From JBCDCY01 sp039180875 (lineage in GTDB: Bacteria > Pseudomonadota > Alphaproteobacteria > Rhodobacterales > Rhodobacteraceae): a stretch of 64,000 nucleotides of DNA. The notes under the pieces were generated by a model that was not told the DNA's origin, ran no database searches, and worked only from the letters and a program-made list of their open reading frames with translations. The stretch's first letter is position 1. Every line of letters begins with the position of its first letter. This document shows, one piece after another, positions 36,301 to 44,372 of the stretch. Where the stretch lies: assembly GCA_039180875.1 (NCBI GenBank), contig JBCDCY010000001.1, positions 992,001-1,056,000 of the forward strand, in the 5' to 3' direction. Position numbers and translations under genes: made by a program.

Positions 36301-37155
36301 AAGTTCGTGCAGTCGGCCCTGCCCGATCTGCCGGCCTCGATGCCCTGGGTCATTACCGCCCACGGCTGCTACGAGACGCTGCTCGCCGATCCCTCCCTCG
36401 ACCCGACCCTGCCGAGCCGGATCGAAGAGATCATCCAGCGACCCGCCGCCTGGGTCGTGGTGGCGGAGAAGAACAAAGCGCTCTTCGCCGAGCACGGCCA
36501 GCCCGCCCGGGTCCTGCGCATCGACAACGGGGTGGAGGCGCCGACGGCCAGATCCCTCGACCGCGCCGCCCTCGGTCTCCGGGAAGACGCGGTGGTCTTC
36601 TGCCTCGCCGCCCGGGCGATTGCGGAGAAGGGCTGGCAGCACGCCGTCCGCATCGTCGCGGCGCTGAACGCCCGTGGCCTGGCGGCCGATCTCCTGCTGC
36701 TCGGCAGCGGCCCGGCGGAGGAGCGGATCCGGGCCCGCACGCCGCGCCACGTGGTGCTGACCGGCCATGTCGGCGATCCCGCGCCCTATTTCGCCACGGC
36801 CGATATCGGCCTCCTCCCCACCCGGTTCGCCGGGGAGTCCCAGCCCCTCGCCTTGATCGAGATGATGGCCCACGGCCTGCCCGTGCTCTCGACCGACGTG
36901 GGCGAGATCCCGGATCTGATCGGCACAGGGTCCGAGGCGGCAGGCCGGGTCATCCCCCTCCGTCGCGGGCGGGTCGACGTCGACGGCTTCGTTGCGGCGG
37001 CCGCTGATCTGATGGACCCCGCGACGCGTCAGATGGCGTCGGCCGCTGCCCGCGCCCGGTACGAGGCGCGCTACAGCCTAGATCGGATGGTGGGTGCCTA
37101 TGCCAAGCTCTACGACGAGGTCCTGGCCTCCGCCGAAGCCGGCCCCCGCGGTTGA
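33370..37155 (+). CDS. Three-domain glycosyltransferase (GT4-GT2-GT4)
   Basis: 1261 residues. After a leader with an 'HY/EGR' repeat (about residues 110-215: 'NPHFEPRRYVQAYPELAAGGMNPILHYAYFGWREGR' and a second half-copy), three catalytic modules follow. A GT4 from about 233 begins 'ILLVTHDMHVGGAQRVARSLAAWLL'. A GT2 from about 596 begins 'VSVVLPNYNCGPYL', with 'LLDDASTDGSEEM' and 'WLAEADDWADPDFL'. A second GT4 from about 892 begins 'ILFVISDLGPGGGQIFAIRLANAW'. The second GT4 keeps E-x7-E ('ESQPLALIE'), but the first has Asn in place of the second Glu ('EEDPFPLVCLN'). It may add several sugars of one repeat unit. The ATG at 33370 follows rfbA by 30 nt. Confidence 0.87.
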   Translation: MNRAVFGSLARYYVRRPVLFWEHIGRALLILVTQGRAQLRRDFASVSRTADRVGVQATTFRELWGNRERNAAALSQQLAPLAGQEPGTTLDDLVAVERHLLRRDHLFDAAFYRRRYGPIAATGDAAEAALEHYLGKGAEAGNWPNPHFEPRRYVQAYPELAAGGMNPILHYAYFGWREGRGSRSAFDADQYLDAHPKVRRDGISPLIHYLGRLAAGETPSLHPAEGRLSRRGGTILLVTHDMHVGGAQRVARSLAAWLLSHTRYDVRIVAVADGDVRARFEAVAPVFCLADRAHGGALEEKLRAFAGGDVVAIFANSVASGAFFDHWPAPTPAIAWLHEMPKMLARHESRLATIVARCAHIVSGSPAVEAALVSRFDVPAEQVTTVPPFVEVPDSLPTEAEKAAARRELGIAEDQVLICGCGVMHWRKRPDLFIEVAAHVAEQVGQTAQFLWIGDGEDREACAARIAELGLDDTVRLFGFAEDVNAILRLADVFLLPSEEDPFPLVCLNAALAGAPIVCFAEAGGMEGFVTGGAGVAVPHLDAAAMAKATLAYLRDAPRRRADGARARAKVLDGHTVDRIGPALLHHLRQAAGLAPAVSVVLPNYNCGPYLEARLTSIRAQSFQDFELILLDDASTDGSEEMLEQEAERRPGSTLLLRQENGASPFAQWLAGMDAASAELVWLAEADDWADPDFLAALLPHFDDRNVRLAHTASVPVDAAGDPLGAYDALYLDRIAPGRWQQSFIATDQEEATAGLGLANTIPNASAVMLRRFQPSPEERAELSAMRLAGDWLFYLMALRGGFLSYEARPLNYHRRHGETQTARLEGTADYFRETAKVHQWIARTWQRPMEARDKARRFVEGDLQRFDITDPAVAEAAVAPLSAPGRKVLPTILFVISDLGPGGGQIFAIRLANAWVARGGRAVLLNVGRFADHPGVRARVDGRVPILRIDTAEGEPSRIVRRFGVDIIHSAIWWADKFVQSALPDLPASMPWVITAHGCYETLLADPSLDPTLPSRIEEIIQRPAAWVVVAEKNKALFAEHGQPARVLRIDNGVEAPTARSLDRAALGLREDAVVFCLAARAIAEKGWQHAVRIVAALNARGLAADLLLLGSGPAEERIRARTPRHVVLTGHVGDPAPYFATADIGLLPTRFAGESQPLALIEMMAHGLPVLSTDVGEIPDLIGTGSEAAGRVIPLRRGRVDVDGFVAAAADLMDPATRQMASAAARARYEARYSLDRMVGAYAKLYDEVLASAEAGPRG

Positions 37156-37215
37156 CAGCACCCGGACGTCGCAAGACAGTCCGCCCATCGACGCGGTGAG
37201 GCAGGAGCCGACCCC

Positions 37216-37665
37216 TTGGACAGCCGCCTGGACGAGTTTGCGACCTTCGTCAACGCAGCCCTGCGCATGATGACCCGGCTGAACAAGGCGGAGATCTTCA
37301 CCGGCCAGGGCATCACGCCGGTTGCCTGGCTGTCGCTGCGCACGATCTCGGAGGCCGGAACGTGCAGCCCCCGCATCCTGGTCAATCGGCTGGGTATGAC
37401 CCGCCAGCGCGTCGGCCAGATCCTCGACACTCTGAAGGCCAAGGATCTGGTGCTGGTGACGCCGGCCGAGGGGGAGGGGCGTCAGATCACCATCGCCCTA
37501 TCGCCGAGCGGTGAGGCGATGCTCGCCCATCTCGACACCGCCCTCGGCGCGGAGTTGGAGGAGGCGCTCGGCGCCAAGGCCGAGGCGGGGCTCTCCCGCG
37601 CGAGCAAGCTGACCGGGCGCCTCACTCAGACCTTCACCAAGGCCGATGGCGCCGCGTCGAGCTGA
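37216..37665 (+). CDS. MarR-family transcriptional regulator
   Basis: 149 residues from TTG 37216 (AGGAG about 10 nt upstream). A winged-helix MarR fold is seen: helix 'WLSLRTISEAGTCSPRILVNRLGMTRQRVGQILDTLKAKDLVLVTPAEGEGRQITIALSPSGEAML' covers the recognition helix and wing (Asp/Glu-Gly-Arg tip). MarR proteins sense small phenolic or oxidative signals and often autoregulate. It sits inside the polysaccharide locus between a glycosyltransferase and an epimerase, so it may control those genes. No palindromic operator is obvious in the 60-nt gap before it. Confidence 0.87.
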   Translation: MDSRLDEFATFVNAALRMMTRLNKAEIFTGQGITPVAWLSLRTISEAGTCSPRILVNRLGMTRQRVGQILDTLKAKDLVLVTPAEGEGRQITIALSPSGEAMLAHLDTALGAELEEALGAKAEAGLSRASKLTGRLTQTFTKADGAASS

Positions 37666-37689
37666 GGCCCAGGCCCGCGGGCGCTGGGG

Positions 37690-38643
37690 TTGAGCGGCGT
37701 CGACCTCACCGATGCGCGGGTCGCCGTCATCGGCGCCTCTGGCTTCATCGGCCAGCACGTGGTGGCGGCGCTCCTTGAGGCGGGGGCGGAGGTCGCGGGC
37801 TTCGACCGCGCCCTTGCCGTCTGCCCGCCGCATGCGCGCTACACCCACCTGCAGGGCGATGCCGGCAATCCGACCGACGTGGCCCCGGCGCTGGCGGGCG
37901 CCGATGCCGCGATCTGCCTCGCGCCGTCCAGCCTGCCGGTGACCGCCAACGCCGACTTCGCGGCCGAGGTCGCCGGCCACCTCGCCCCCACCATCCGTTT
38001 GGCGGAGCTGGCACTGGCCGCGGGCTGCCGGCGTTTCGTCTACGCCTCGTCCGGCGGCACGGTCTACGGCGCGCCGGGGCCGGGCCCCCTGGCCGAGACC
38101 GCGGCGACCCTGCCGCAGAGCGCTTACGGTGTGACCAAGCTCGCCATGGAGCATTATCTGCGGGTGCTGGGCGAGCTGCGCGGCCTGAGCGCCCTGTCGC
38201 TCCGCGTCTCCAACCCCTACGGCCCCGGTCAGATCGCCGCCCAGGGTCAGGGTCTTGTCGCCATGGCCATGAAACGCGCCTTCGAGGGGGCGCCGATGGT
38301 GATCTGGGGCGACGGCAGCGTGGTGCGCGACTTCGTCTATATCGGCGATGTCGCCCGGGCCTATGCGGTAGCCGCTGCCCCCTCCGGCCCGGTGGGCGCG
38401 ATCAACGTAGGTTCAGGCAGCGGCCTCCGCCTCATCGACATCGCCAAGGCGGTGGAGGCGGCGGCTGAGCGTCCCCTCGACCTGCGCTTCACGGAGGGGC
38501 GGGCGATCGACGTGGCGGCCAACGTGCTCGACATCAGCCGCGCCGAGAAGCTGCTCGGCTGGCGGCCGACGACGATGCTGGAGGACGGCCTCCGCCAGAC
38601 CGCCGCCTGGTGGCGTGCCCGCACCATCGCCACCAGGCATTAA
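37690..38643 (+). CDS. NAD-dependent epimerase/dehydratase (extended SDR)
   Basis: 317 residues from TTG 37690. The fold is UDP-sugar epimerase-like: 'VIGASGFIGQHVVAALLEAGAEVAGFDRAL', 'FVYASSGGTVYG' (Ser), 'YGVTKLAMEHYL' (Tyr-x3-Lys), 'LRVSNPYGPGQ', 'WGDGSVVRDFVYIGDVARAY' and 'NVGSGSGLRLIDIAKAVE'. It is similar to UDP-glucose 4-epimerase-type enzymes of lipopolysaccharide loci; the sugar substrate is not resolvable. It ends 2 nt before the converging ABC permease gene. Confidence 0.87.
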   Translation: MSGVDLTDARVAVIGASGFIGQHVVAALLEAGAEVAGFDRALAVCPPHARYTHLQGDAGNPTDVAPALAGADAAICLAPSSLPVTANADFAAEVAGHLAPTIRLAELALAAGCRRFVYASSGGTVYGAPGPGPLAETAATLPQSAYGVTKLAMEHYLRVLGELRGLSALSLRVSNPYGPGQIAAQGQGLVAMAMKRAFEGAPMVIWGDGSVVRDFVYIGDVARAYAVAAAPSGPVGAINVGSGSGLRLIDIAKAVEAAAERPLDLRFTEGRAIDVAANVLDISRAEKLLGWRPTTMLEDGLRQTAAWWRARTIATRH

Positions 38644-38645
38644 CG

Positions 38646-39434
38646 CTACTGGGCGTTGACCACGTCGCTGGCGTTCTGGCGCAGCAGCCACAGCCCGACG
38701 ATCAGCAGCCCCAGCCCCATGGCAAAGACATAGACCGGGCTGACCCAGGGGGCGTCGTAGACCCCGTAGAAGCCGCTGCGGAACATCCCACCGGCATGGG
38801 CGATGGGATTGAACCAGAGCGCCGCTTGAAACTCCGGCGGCAGGGACTCGTAGGTGTAGAACACCCCCGAGATCAGAAAGAGCGGCCGGTTCACCACGAT
38901 CCAAATCCGCTCCCACACCGGGAAATAGGCGAAGAGCACGATGTTGAGCGCCCCCCAGCCGAGCCCGATCGAGGCCGCCATCAGAAAGGCGAGCGCCACC
39001 AGGTCGAGCTTCAGGTTCACGTCCACATCGTAGAGCAGCACGATGCCGACGAAGACGATGACGCAGACCACGACCTGGGTGAGGAAGCTGAGGATCAGCC
39101 GGGCGATCAGCGTGTCGATCGGGGTCACCGCGGGAAATTGCAGGAGCGGCCGGTTGAAGCGGACCGCACCGCTGACGTCGGAGGTGATCTCGGAATAGAC
39201 CGAGATCGCCATGAACCCGGTAGCGTAGAACAATGCGAAGTTGTGGCCAAGCTGGGGAGTGCGCAGCACCAGCGAGAACAGCGTGGTCATCAAGGCGATC
39301 GCGGCCACCGGGTTGAACACCGCCCAGAAATAGCCGCCGGCGAATCGCCCATACTTCGTCGTCATCTCCCGCACCACGAGTGCTGCGATCACCCGCGCGA
39401 ACTGAAAGCTCGGGGTGCCGACATGCTGGCTCAT
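38646..39434 (-). CDS. ABC-2-type polysaccharide export permease (KpsM/Wzm-like)
   Basis: 262 residues from ATG 39434 (the frame is open to 39470). Six membrane helices of the ABC-2 family. 'QFARVIAALVVREMTTKYGRFAGGYFWAVFNPVAAIALMTTLFSL' at the N-terminus and 'NPIAHAGGMFRSGFYG' before the last helix are characteristic of capsule and O-antigen exporters (KpsM, Wzm). It forms the inner-membrane channel for undecaprenyl- or lipid-linked glycan with the divergent ATPase. Permease and ATPase are encoded back to back and share a 299-nt region, where no clear promoter is visible. Confidence 0.9.
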   Translation of the reverse strand: MSQHVGTPSFQFARVIAALVVREMTTKYGRFAGGYFWAVFNPVAAIALMTTLFSLVLRTPQLGHNFALFYATGFMAISVYSEITSDVSGAVRFNRPLLQFPAVTPIDTLIARLILSFLTQVVVCVIVFVGIVLLYDVDVNLKLDLVALAFLMAASIGLGWGALNIVLFAYFPVWERIWIVVNRPLFLISGVFYTYESLPPEFQAALWFNPIAHAGGMFRSGFYGVYDAPWVSPVYVFAMGLGLLIVGLWLLRQNASDVVNAQ

Positions 39435-39733
39435 GCCGCTCTCCGCCCCGTGGGATATGTCGAGTGGCATCCCTCACATTCTGGATTTCTGGCAATTCTT
39501 CGCCGATCAGGTGTGGTTTCCGGGACGCAGCCGGGACGCTGCAGACCTGTCCACGATTGTCTTGCGCTACCAATCTCCCTACCGTCAATGATCAGGGACG
39601 AGGGGGCAGGCAGGCCCGGCGGACCGGAACGCTGACTTCTTGAAAGTTGCGCGCCCGCGCCGGGCCTGCAGCTATTTGTTGCGGTCTCCAGCGCGATCGA
39701 CAACAGTATAACCCGCTCAAGTACAACACGCCC

Positions 39734-40435
39734 ATGGCGGCGAACAGGCTTCCGATGGCCGAACCGATCCTCGAATTGCAAGACGTCAGCTTGTCCTTCC
39801 CGACCAAGTTCGGACGGACGGTGGTGGTGAAGGACTGCACTTTCGGGCTGCAGCCGGGCCAGTCGCTCGGCCTGCTCGGGCGCAACGGGGCCGGCAAATC
39901 CTCGCTCCTCAAGGTGCTCTCGGGCTCGATGGCGCCGACCAGCGGGCGGGTGCGCCGGAACGCCCGCATTTCCTTCCCCCTCGGCTTCGGCGGGGGCTTT
40001 CACGGCATGCTGACCGGCCTGCAGAACGCCCGGTTCGTGGCGCGCATCCATGGCGTCGACACCGCGGCGATGGTCGACTTCGTCGAGGATTTCTCCGAGC
40101 TCGGCCACCATCTGCATCTGCCGGTCAACACCTACTCCTCCGGCATGCGGGCGCGGCTCGCCTTCGCCGTCTCGATGGGGGCCTCGTTCGACTGCTACCT
40201 GGTCGACGAGATCACGGCCGTCGGCGATTCCCGCTTCCGCGAGAAGTGCAAGCAAGTCTTCGCCGAGCGCCTGCGCTCCGCCGCCGTGATCATGGTGTCC
40301 CATTCCAATCAGACCTTGCAGGAGTATTGTCAGACCGGGGCCGTGCTGGAGAACGGGCGCTTCGACTACTTCTCCGACATCGCCGACGCGATCGCGCAGC
40401 ACAAGCGCAACATGGACGTCAGCGCCGCAGCCTGA
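39734..40435 (+). CDS. ABC transporter ATPase for polysaccharide export (KpsT/Wzt-like)
   Basis: 233 residues from ATG 39734 (ATG 39755 is an equally likely start; both lack a strong ribosome-binding site). Walker A 'LGRNGAGKSSLLKVLSG'; the signature motif is 'YSSGMRARLAFAVSMG' and Walker B 'DCYLVDEITAVGD'. The short C-terminus lacks the carbohydrate-binding domain of O-antigen Wzt, so it resembles KpsT-type capsule ATPases. It energises export through the divergently encoded permease. Confidence 0.92.
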   Translation: MAANRLPMAEPILELQDVSLSFPTKFGRTVVVKDCTFGLQPGQSLGLLGRNGAGKSSLLKVLSGSMAPTSGRVRRNARISFPLGFGGGFHGMLTGLQNARFVARIHGVDTAAMVDFVEDFSELGHHLHLPVNTYSSGMRARLAFAVSMGASFDCYLVDEITAVGDSRFREKCKQVFAERLRSAAVIMVSHSNQTLQEYCQTGAVLENGRFDYFSDIADAIAQHKRNMDVSAAA

Positions 40436-40449
40436 AGGCGGGACAAGGA

Positions 40450-42300
40450 ATGCTGCAAAGCCTGCAAATGCCCCGCGAGCTGCTCGCCGCCGGCTCCTCC
40501 GCGCTGGAGGTCGCGGGCTATGAGATCGAGCAGCGGGCGCTGCCCTTTCGCCTGCGCCGCCATGTGGAGCAGATCTGGGCGCTTGGCGCAGCGCAAAGCG
40601 CGCGGCTGACCGCCCTCTTCCCCAACCGACCGGCCGCCGACCGGCCGATGATCTCCTTCCTCGTCGCTCTGGATGGGGAGACGGGACAGCGCCACCTGGC
40701 CGCGCTGCTCGAGTCGTTCCGGCGCCAGCCCGCTCACCTGGCCGAGCTGCTGCTGGTCGTACCACCGGATCTGCCCCAGGGCGCCGCCCGGTTTCTGGAG
40801 CGCGAGATCGGCCCGGCCCGCGCCCGGGCCAACATCGTGCGCATCGCCCCCTCACGCCACGACCCCCTGCCATCCATCGCCACGGCGCTCGAAGCCGCCT
40901 CGGGCGAGTGGATCGCCCGTCTCGGCCCGCGCGATACGCTTGCGCCCCACGCCGTCGCCTGTATCCTGGGCGACCTGCACGCCCATCCCCAGCATGCCTT
41001 TCTCTACACCGATGCTGTCGTCGCAGCCTCCGGCGGTAGCTATGTCGACCTGCTGTTGAAGCCCGGCTTCGACCCAGTGCTGCTCTCGGGCATGGACTAC
41101 GTGAACCCGCTGGCGCTCTTCCGGCGGGAGCGTCTTTGTCGGCTCGGCGGCTGGAAGGAGGAGGTGAGCGATCCGGTCGCCGACTACGATCTGGTGCTGC
41201 GCTACACCACCGGCCTCGCGGCGGAGGAGATCTGCCATCTGCCCTATCCCGCCCTGGTCTGGCAGCGCCCGACGACGCCGCCCAGCCGGCGCGATATCCG
41301 CAAGAGCCGCGCCCTGGTGGCCGCCCACTACCGCCCAAGCCTCGGGCCGCTCCGCGCCGCCGCCGCGCCCCGCGCCTTTGCCCGCACGCGCCTCAGGCTG
41401 GAGCAGGAGAGCCTGCCCAAGGTCTCCGTCATCATCCCAAGCCGCGACAGCCGGCGCCTGATCGGCAAGCTGCTGCACGGGCTCCGCAACCGCACCGACT
41501 ACCCCGATCTGGAGATGATCGTCGTCGACAACGGCTCGAAGGACGCCAAGGTGCTGCGCCAATACGGACGCATCGCCGAGCGCGACCCGCGCTTCCGCTT
41601 CGAGATCCGCGAGGCGCCGTTCAACTACTCCACCATGGTGAACCGCGGTGCCGCCCTGGCGACGGGAGAGCATCTGCTGCTGCTCAACAACGACATCGAG
41701 ATCACCCAGCGCGACTGGCTGCGGGAGATGGTCGCCTGCCTCGCCTTCCCCGGCACCGGGGTGGTGGGCGCACGCCTGCTCTACCCCGACCGGCGCCTGC
41801 AGCATGCCGGCGTCATTGCCGGTCTGCGCGATCTGGCCGGGCACTGGTTCTGTCGGGCTGAAAGCGGGGCGGAGGGGGTGATGGGGCGCCTGCGCCTGCG
41901 CAATTCGATGAGCGCGGTGACCGGCGCCTGCATGCTGATCTCGCGCGATTGCTGGCAGCGCGTCGGGCCGTTCGACGACCAGGCCTTTCCGGTTGCCTAT
42001 AACGACGTCGACTTCTGCCTGCGGTCCCGGGCCCAGGGCTTCGGTGTGGTCTGGACCCCGTTCGCCACCCTGATCCATCACGAATCCGCCTCGCGCAGCG
42101 CGCCCGAAGTGGCCGGCGATCATGCCCGCTTTGCGCGGGAGAAGCGGGCGCTGAAGGAGCGCCACGCCACCGAGCGCTTCGAGGATCCGTCCTTCAATCC
42201 CTGGTATGGCCGCCACAGCCTGTTCCCGCGCATCGACACCGACCGGGAGCTGCCGGGTGGGCGCAGCTTCATGGGGTTCGACGCCCTCGCCCAACCCTAA
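40450..42300 (+). CDS. GT2 family glycosyltransferase (two-part)
   Basis: 616 residues from ATG 40450 (AAGGA directly upstream). The N-terminal ~270 residues form a degenerate GT2-like region ('ISFLVALDGETGQRHLAALLESF' and 'GEWIARLGPRDTL' in place of DxD). The C-terminal GT2 is complete: 'VSVIIPSRDSRRLIGKLLHGLRNRTDYPDLEMIVVDNGSKD', 'LLLNNDIEITQRDWL' (DxD-like NDD), 'VVGARLLYPDRRLQHAGVI' and 'NDVDFCLRSRAQGFGVVWTP'. This is the pattern of rhamnosyl- and other O-antigen or capsule glycosyltransferases. It lies 14 nt after the ABC ATPase. Confidence 0.88.
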   Translation: MLQSLQMPRELLAAGSSALEVAGYEIEQRALPFRLRRHVEQIWALGAAQSARLTALFPNRPAADRPMISFLVALDGETGQRHLAALLESFRRQPAHLAELLLVVPPDLPQGAARFLEREIGPARARANIVRIAPSRHDPLPSIATALEAASGEWIARLGPRDTLAPHAVACILGDLHAHPQHAFLYTDAVVAASGGSYVDLLLKPGFDPVLLSGMDYVNPLALFRRERLCRLGGWKEEVSDPVADYDLVLRYTTGLAAEEICHLPYPALVWQRPTTPPSRRDIRKSRALVAAHYRPSLGPLRAAAAPRAFARTRLRLEQESLPKVSVIIPSRDSRRLIGKLLHGLRNRTDYPDLEMIVVDNGSKDAKVLRQYGRIAERDPRFRFEIREAPFNYSTMVNRGAALATGEHLLLLNNDIEITQRDWLREMVACLAFPGTGVVGARLLYPDRRLQHAGVIAGLRDLAGHWFCRAESGAEGVMGRLRLRNSMSAVTGACMLISRDCWQRVGPFDDQAFPVAYNDVDFCLRSRAQGFGVVWTPFATLIHHESASRSAPEVAGDHARFAREKRALKERHATERFEDPSFNPWYGRHSLFPRIDTDRELPGGRSFMGFDALAQP

Positions 42301-42306
42301 GCCCGC

Positions 42307-44247
42307 TCAAGCGCGGTCGCGGACGTTGTAGGCGACCAGCACCACGATCCCCCAGCCGATCAGCAGGAACATCGCGCCAAGACTGCCGAGCAGCAGCCGC
42401 TGGGGATATTGCGGCGCCTGGCTGACCGTCGGCTCGACATAGGGCGCCAGATAGCGGGTCTGGCGCCGCGCCTCGGCCCGCGCCGTATCGTGCGCCGCCT
42501 GGGCCGCCACATAGGACTGCTCGGCGAATTCGCGATCCACCAGCAGCTCCTCGAACCGCCCGATCACCATGGAGAGCTGGTCGCCCGCTGGCGCCGCACC
42601 GCCGGCGCCGAGGTCGGAGCGTTCGGCGGCGATCTGCGCCTCGATCGCGCGCACCCGCCGCTCCGCCGTGACGATCCGCGGATCGCCGGGGGGCGCGAAG
42701 TCGCGCAGTTCGGCCAGTGTGATGAGCGCCTGGGCCAGTTCCTGCTCCATCACGCTGATCACGCCCTGCTCCATCTCCACATCGCCGCTCGGATCGACGA
42801 TTTGGTTCTGGTTGCGAAAGACGCTGACCTCCCGCCTGATATCGCGCAGGCGCTGCTCGGCCTCCTCCAGGTCCAGGGCGGCGAAGCGGATGGCATCTTC
42901 CCGCGCCGCCTCCGACAGGCGGTTGATGAGGAGCGTGCTCTCCTCAAGGATCGCCGTCGCGATGGCGTTGGCGTCCTCGGGCGTGAAGGCCTTGGCTGTC
43001 ACCTCGATCAGGCCGATGCCGCTGTCGTAGGAGATGTCGACCATCCACGGCCAGTAGTCCACCAGATCCTCGATCGAGGTGGCCTCGCCCAGGGCGAAGA
43101 TCGGATCGCCCTCGGCCTTGTTGTAGATCGTGCGCAGATCGAGGTCGCGGTCGAGCTTTTCCACCAGTTGCTGGCTTTGGATGAACTCGAAAAGCACATC
43201 GGTGTCGGAGGCGCCGTCCGTCACCCCGCCGCCGGCGAACACCTCGAAGAGGTCGAGGCTGGTCTGCATCTCCTCCGAGCGCACGGTGAAGGCGACGATG
43301 GAGTGATACTGGTCGGCCGCCCTCAGATAGAGATAGGCGTTCCAGACGATCGTCGGCAGCAGGAAGAGCAGCACGAAGCTGATGATCGTGACGTAGTGCC
43401 GGGGGCGGAGGCGGGCCCGCATCGCGTCGTTCGAGAGGATGGAGGGGGCGGGCTTCGGCGCCACCCGCTCCGTCGAGGGGACGGCGTCGGGGGCCTTCAT
43501 CGCCGGCAGGTTCACGCCCTTCACGGCACCCTTGGGCACCGGCAGGCCGCCACGGCCCGCCGCGGGTCCGCCGCCCTGCTGGCCGGGGCGGTTGGGTCCA
43601 ACGCCCCCGGCTTTGGCACCGGCTTTGGCACCGGGCTTGCCACCTTGGCCGCGGTTCTGCGGGCCCGTCTTGCCGGCACCGGGGCGCGGACCCGCGCCGC
43701 CGCCGGGACCCCGTGCTTCTGCCGCGCCGGCACCGCCGCCCGGACCGTTGGCCTCGCCCCGTCGCTGCGCCGGACCGGCGCCTTGCCCCTGTCGCGGCCG
43801 CTGCTGCGGTCCGGCCCGCCCACCCTGGCTTGATCCGCCTTGGCCTGATCCGTCCTGGCCCGGGCCACGCTGACCAGGTCCACGCTGACCAGGTCCACGC
43901 TGACCCGCATCACTGGCGCCGGGCCCGCCATCGGCTGCTCCGCCCGCTCCCGCTCCGCCTTGTCCCGCTGCGCCGTCGGGTGGGCGCCGCCCGGGCGCAC
44001 CGGTTCCAGGCCGGGTGCCCGGACCCTTGGTGCGAGGTGGTGCGGCCTCGCCCGGGCCACGCCGGGCCGGGGCCGCGGCGCCGGCTTGCGGTCGTGCCGA
44101 ACCGGACCCGGCAGGCCGCCGGGCCGGCAGGCGCGCAGGCTCGGTCACCTCGCCATGCCGGACGGCCGCATCCGGGCCGTCGGGCTCACGCCGAAGCGGC
44201 GCGTCAGGCGCGGGCTTGCGCTCGGGATCGTTTTCGCCGTCGGCCAT
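42307..44247 (-). CDS. KpsE/Wzz-like polysaccharide export protein with a long low-complexity N-terminus
   Basis: 646 residues. From about residue 284 it is a KpsE-type polysaccharide co-polymerase: first membrane helix 'YVTIISFVLLFLLPTIVWNAYLYL', a large periplasmic coiled-coil region with 'YWPWMVDISYDSGIGLIEVTAKAFTPEDANAIATAIL', and a final helix 'LLLGSLGAMFLLIGWGIVVLVAY'. It organises capsule ABC export across the periplasm. The first ~270 residues are cytoplasmic by topology and consist of Gly, Pro, Ala, Arg and Gln with a tandem 'GQRGP' repeat, and no globular part. That extension is longer than I know for KpsE. Convergent with the GT2 gene, 6 nt apart. Confidence 0.87.
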   Translation of the reverse strand: MADGENDPERKPAPDAPLRREPDGPDAAVRHGEVTEPARLPARRPAGSGSARPQAGAAAPARRGPGEAAPPRTKGPGTRPGTGAPGRRPPDGAAGQGGAGAGGAADGGPGASDAGQRGPGQRGPGQRGPGQDGSGQGGSSQGGRAGPQQRPRQGQGAGPAQRRGEANGPGGGAGAAEARGPGGGAGPRPGAGKTGPQNRGQGGKPGAKAGAKAGGVGPNRPGQQGGGPAAGRGGLPVPKGAVKGVNLPAMKAPDAVPSTERVAPKPAPSILSNDAMRARLRPRHYVTIISFVLLFLLPTIVWNAYLYLRAADQYHSIVAFTVRSEEMQTSLDLFEVFAGGGVTDGASDTDVLFEFIQSQQLVEKLDRDLDLRTIYNKAEGDPIFALGEATSIEDLVDYWPWMVDISYDSGIGLIEVTAKAFTPEDANAIATAILEESTLLINRLSEAAREDAIRFAALDLEEAEQRLRDIRREVSVFRNQNQIVDPSGDVEMEQGVISVMEQELAQALITLAELRDFAPPGDPRIVTAERRVRAIEAQIAAERSDLGAGGAAPAGDQLSMVIGRFEELLVDREFAEQSYVAAQAAHDTARAEARRQTRYLAPYVEPTVSQAPQYPQRLLLGSLGAMFLLIGWGIVVLVAYNVRDRA

Positions 44248-44318
44248 GCTACCTCAATCCAGCCTACCAAACGGCAGGTCCGTTCTTGCTTTGTGTCTGT
44301 GTCAGGCACATCGCTCGA

Positions 44319-44335
44319 TGTCAAGGGTCTTGACA
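44319..44335 (-). promoter_or_regulatory. Perfect 7-bp dyad (TGTCAAG-3-CTTGACA) upstream of the kpsE-like gene
   Basis: TGTCAAG at 44319-44325 is followed by a 3-nt spacer and CTTGACA at 44329-44335, about 70-90 nt upstream of the kpsE-like ATG. It includes a TTGACA that could be a -35 box on the minus strand (44324-44319). Half-sites are close to the CrtJ/PpsR half-site TGTc/gACA, but the spacing is 11 instead of 12 between TGT and ACA. Confidence 0.35.
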
Positions 44336-44372
44336 GCCGTGAGCGGCGGGATCGCGCCCCTCAGCCCAGCGA

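Noticed and set aside
39435..39733. Promoter or riboswitch in the 299-nt divergent region between the KpsM- and KpsT-like genes
   Set aside because: Only weak matches to -10 (a TATAAC near 39708) with no suitable -35, and no conserved RNA fold recognised.
43860..43920. Tandem DNA repeats as a CRISPR array
   Set aside because: The repeats (about 15 bp, no spacers) are codon-level GQRGP repeats inside the KpsE-like gene; no spacer or cas gene is present.
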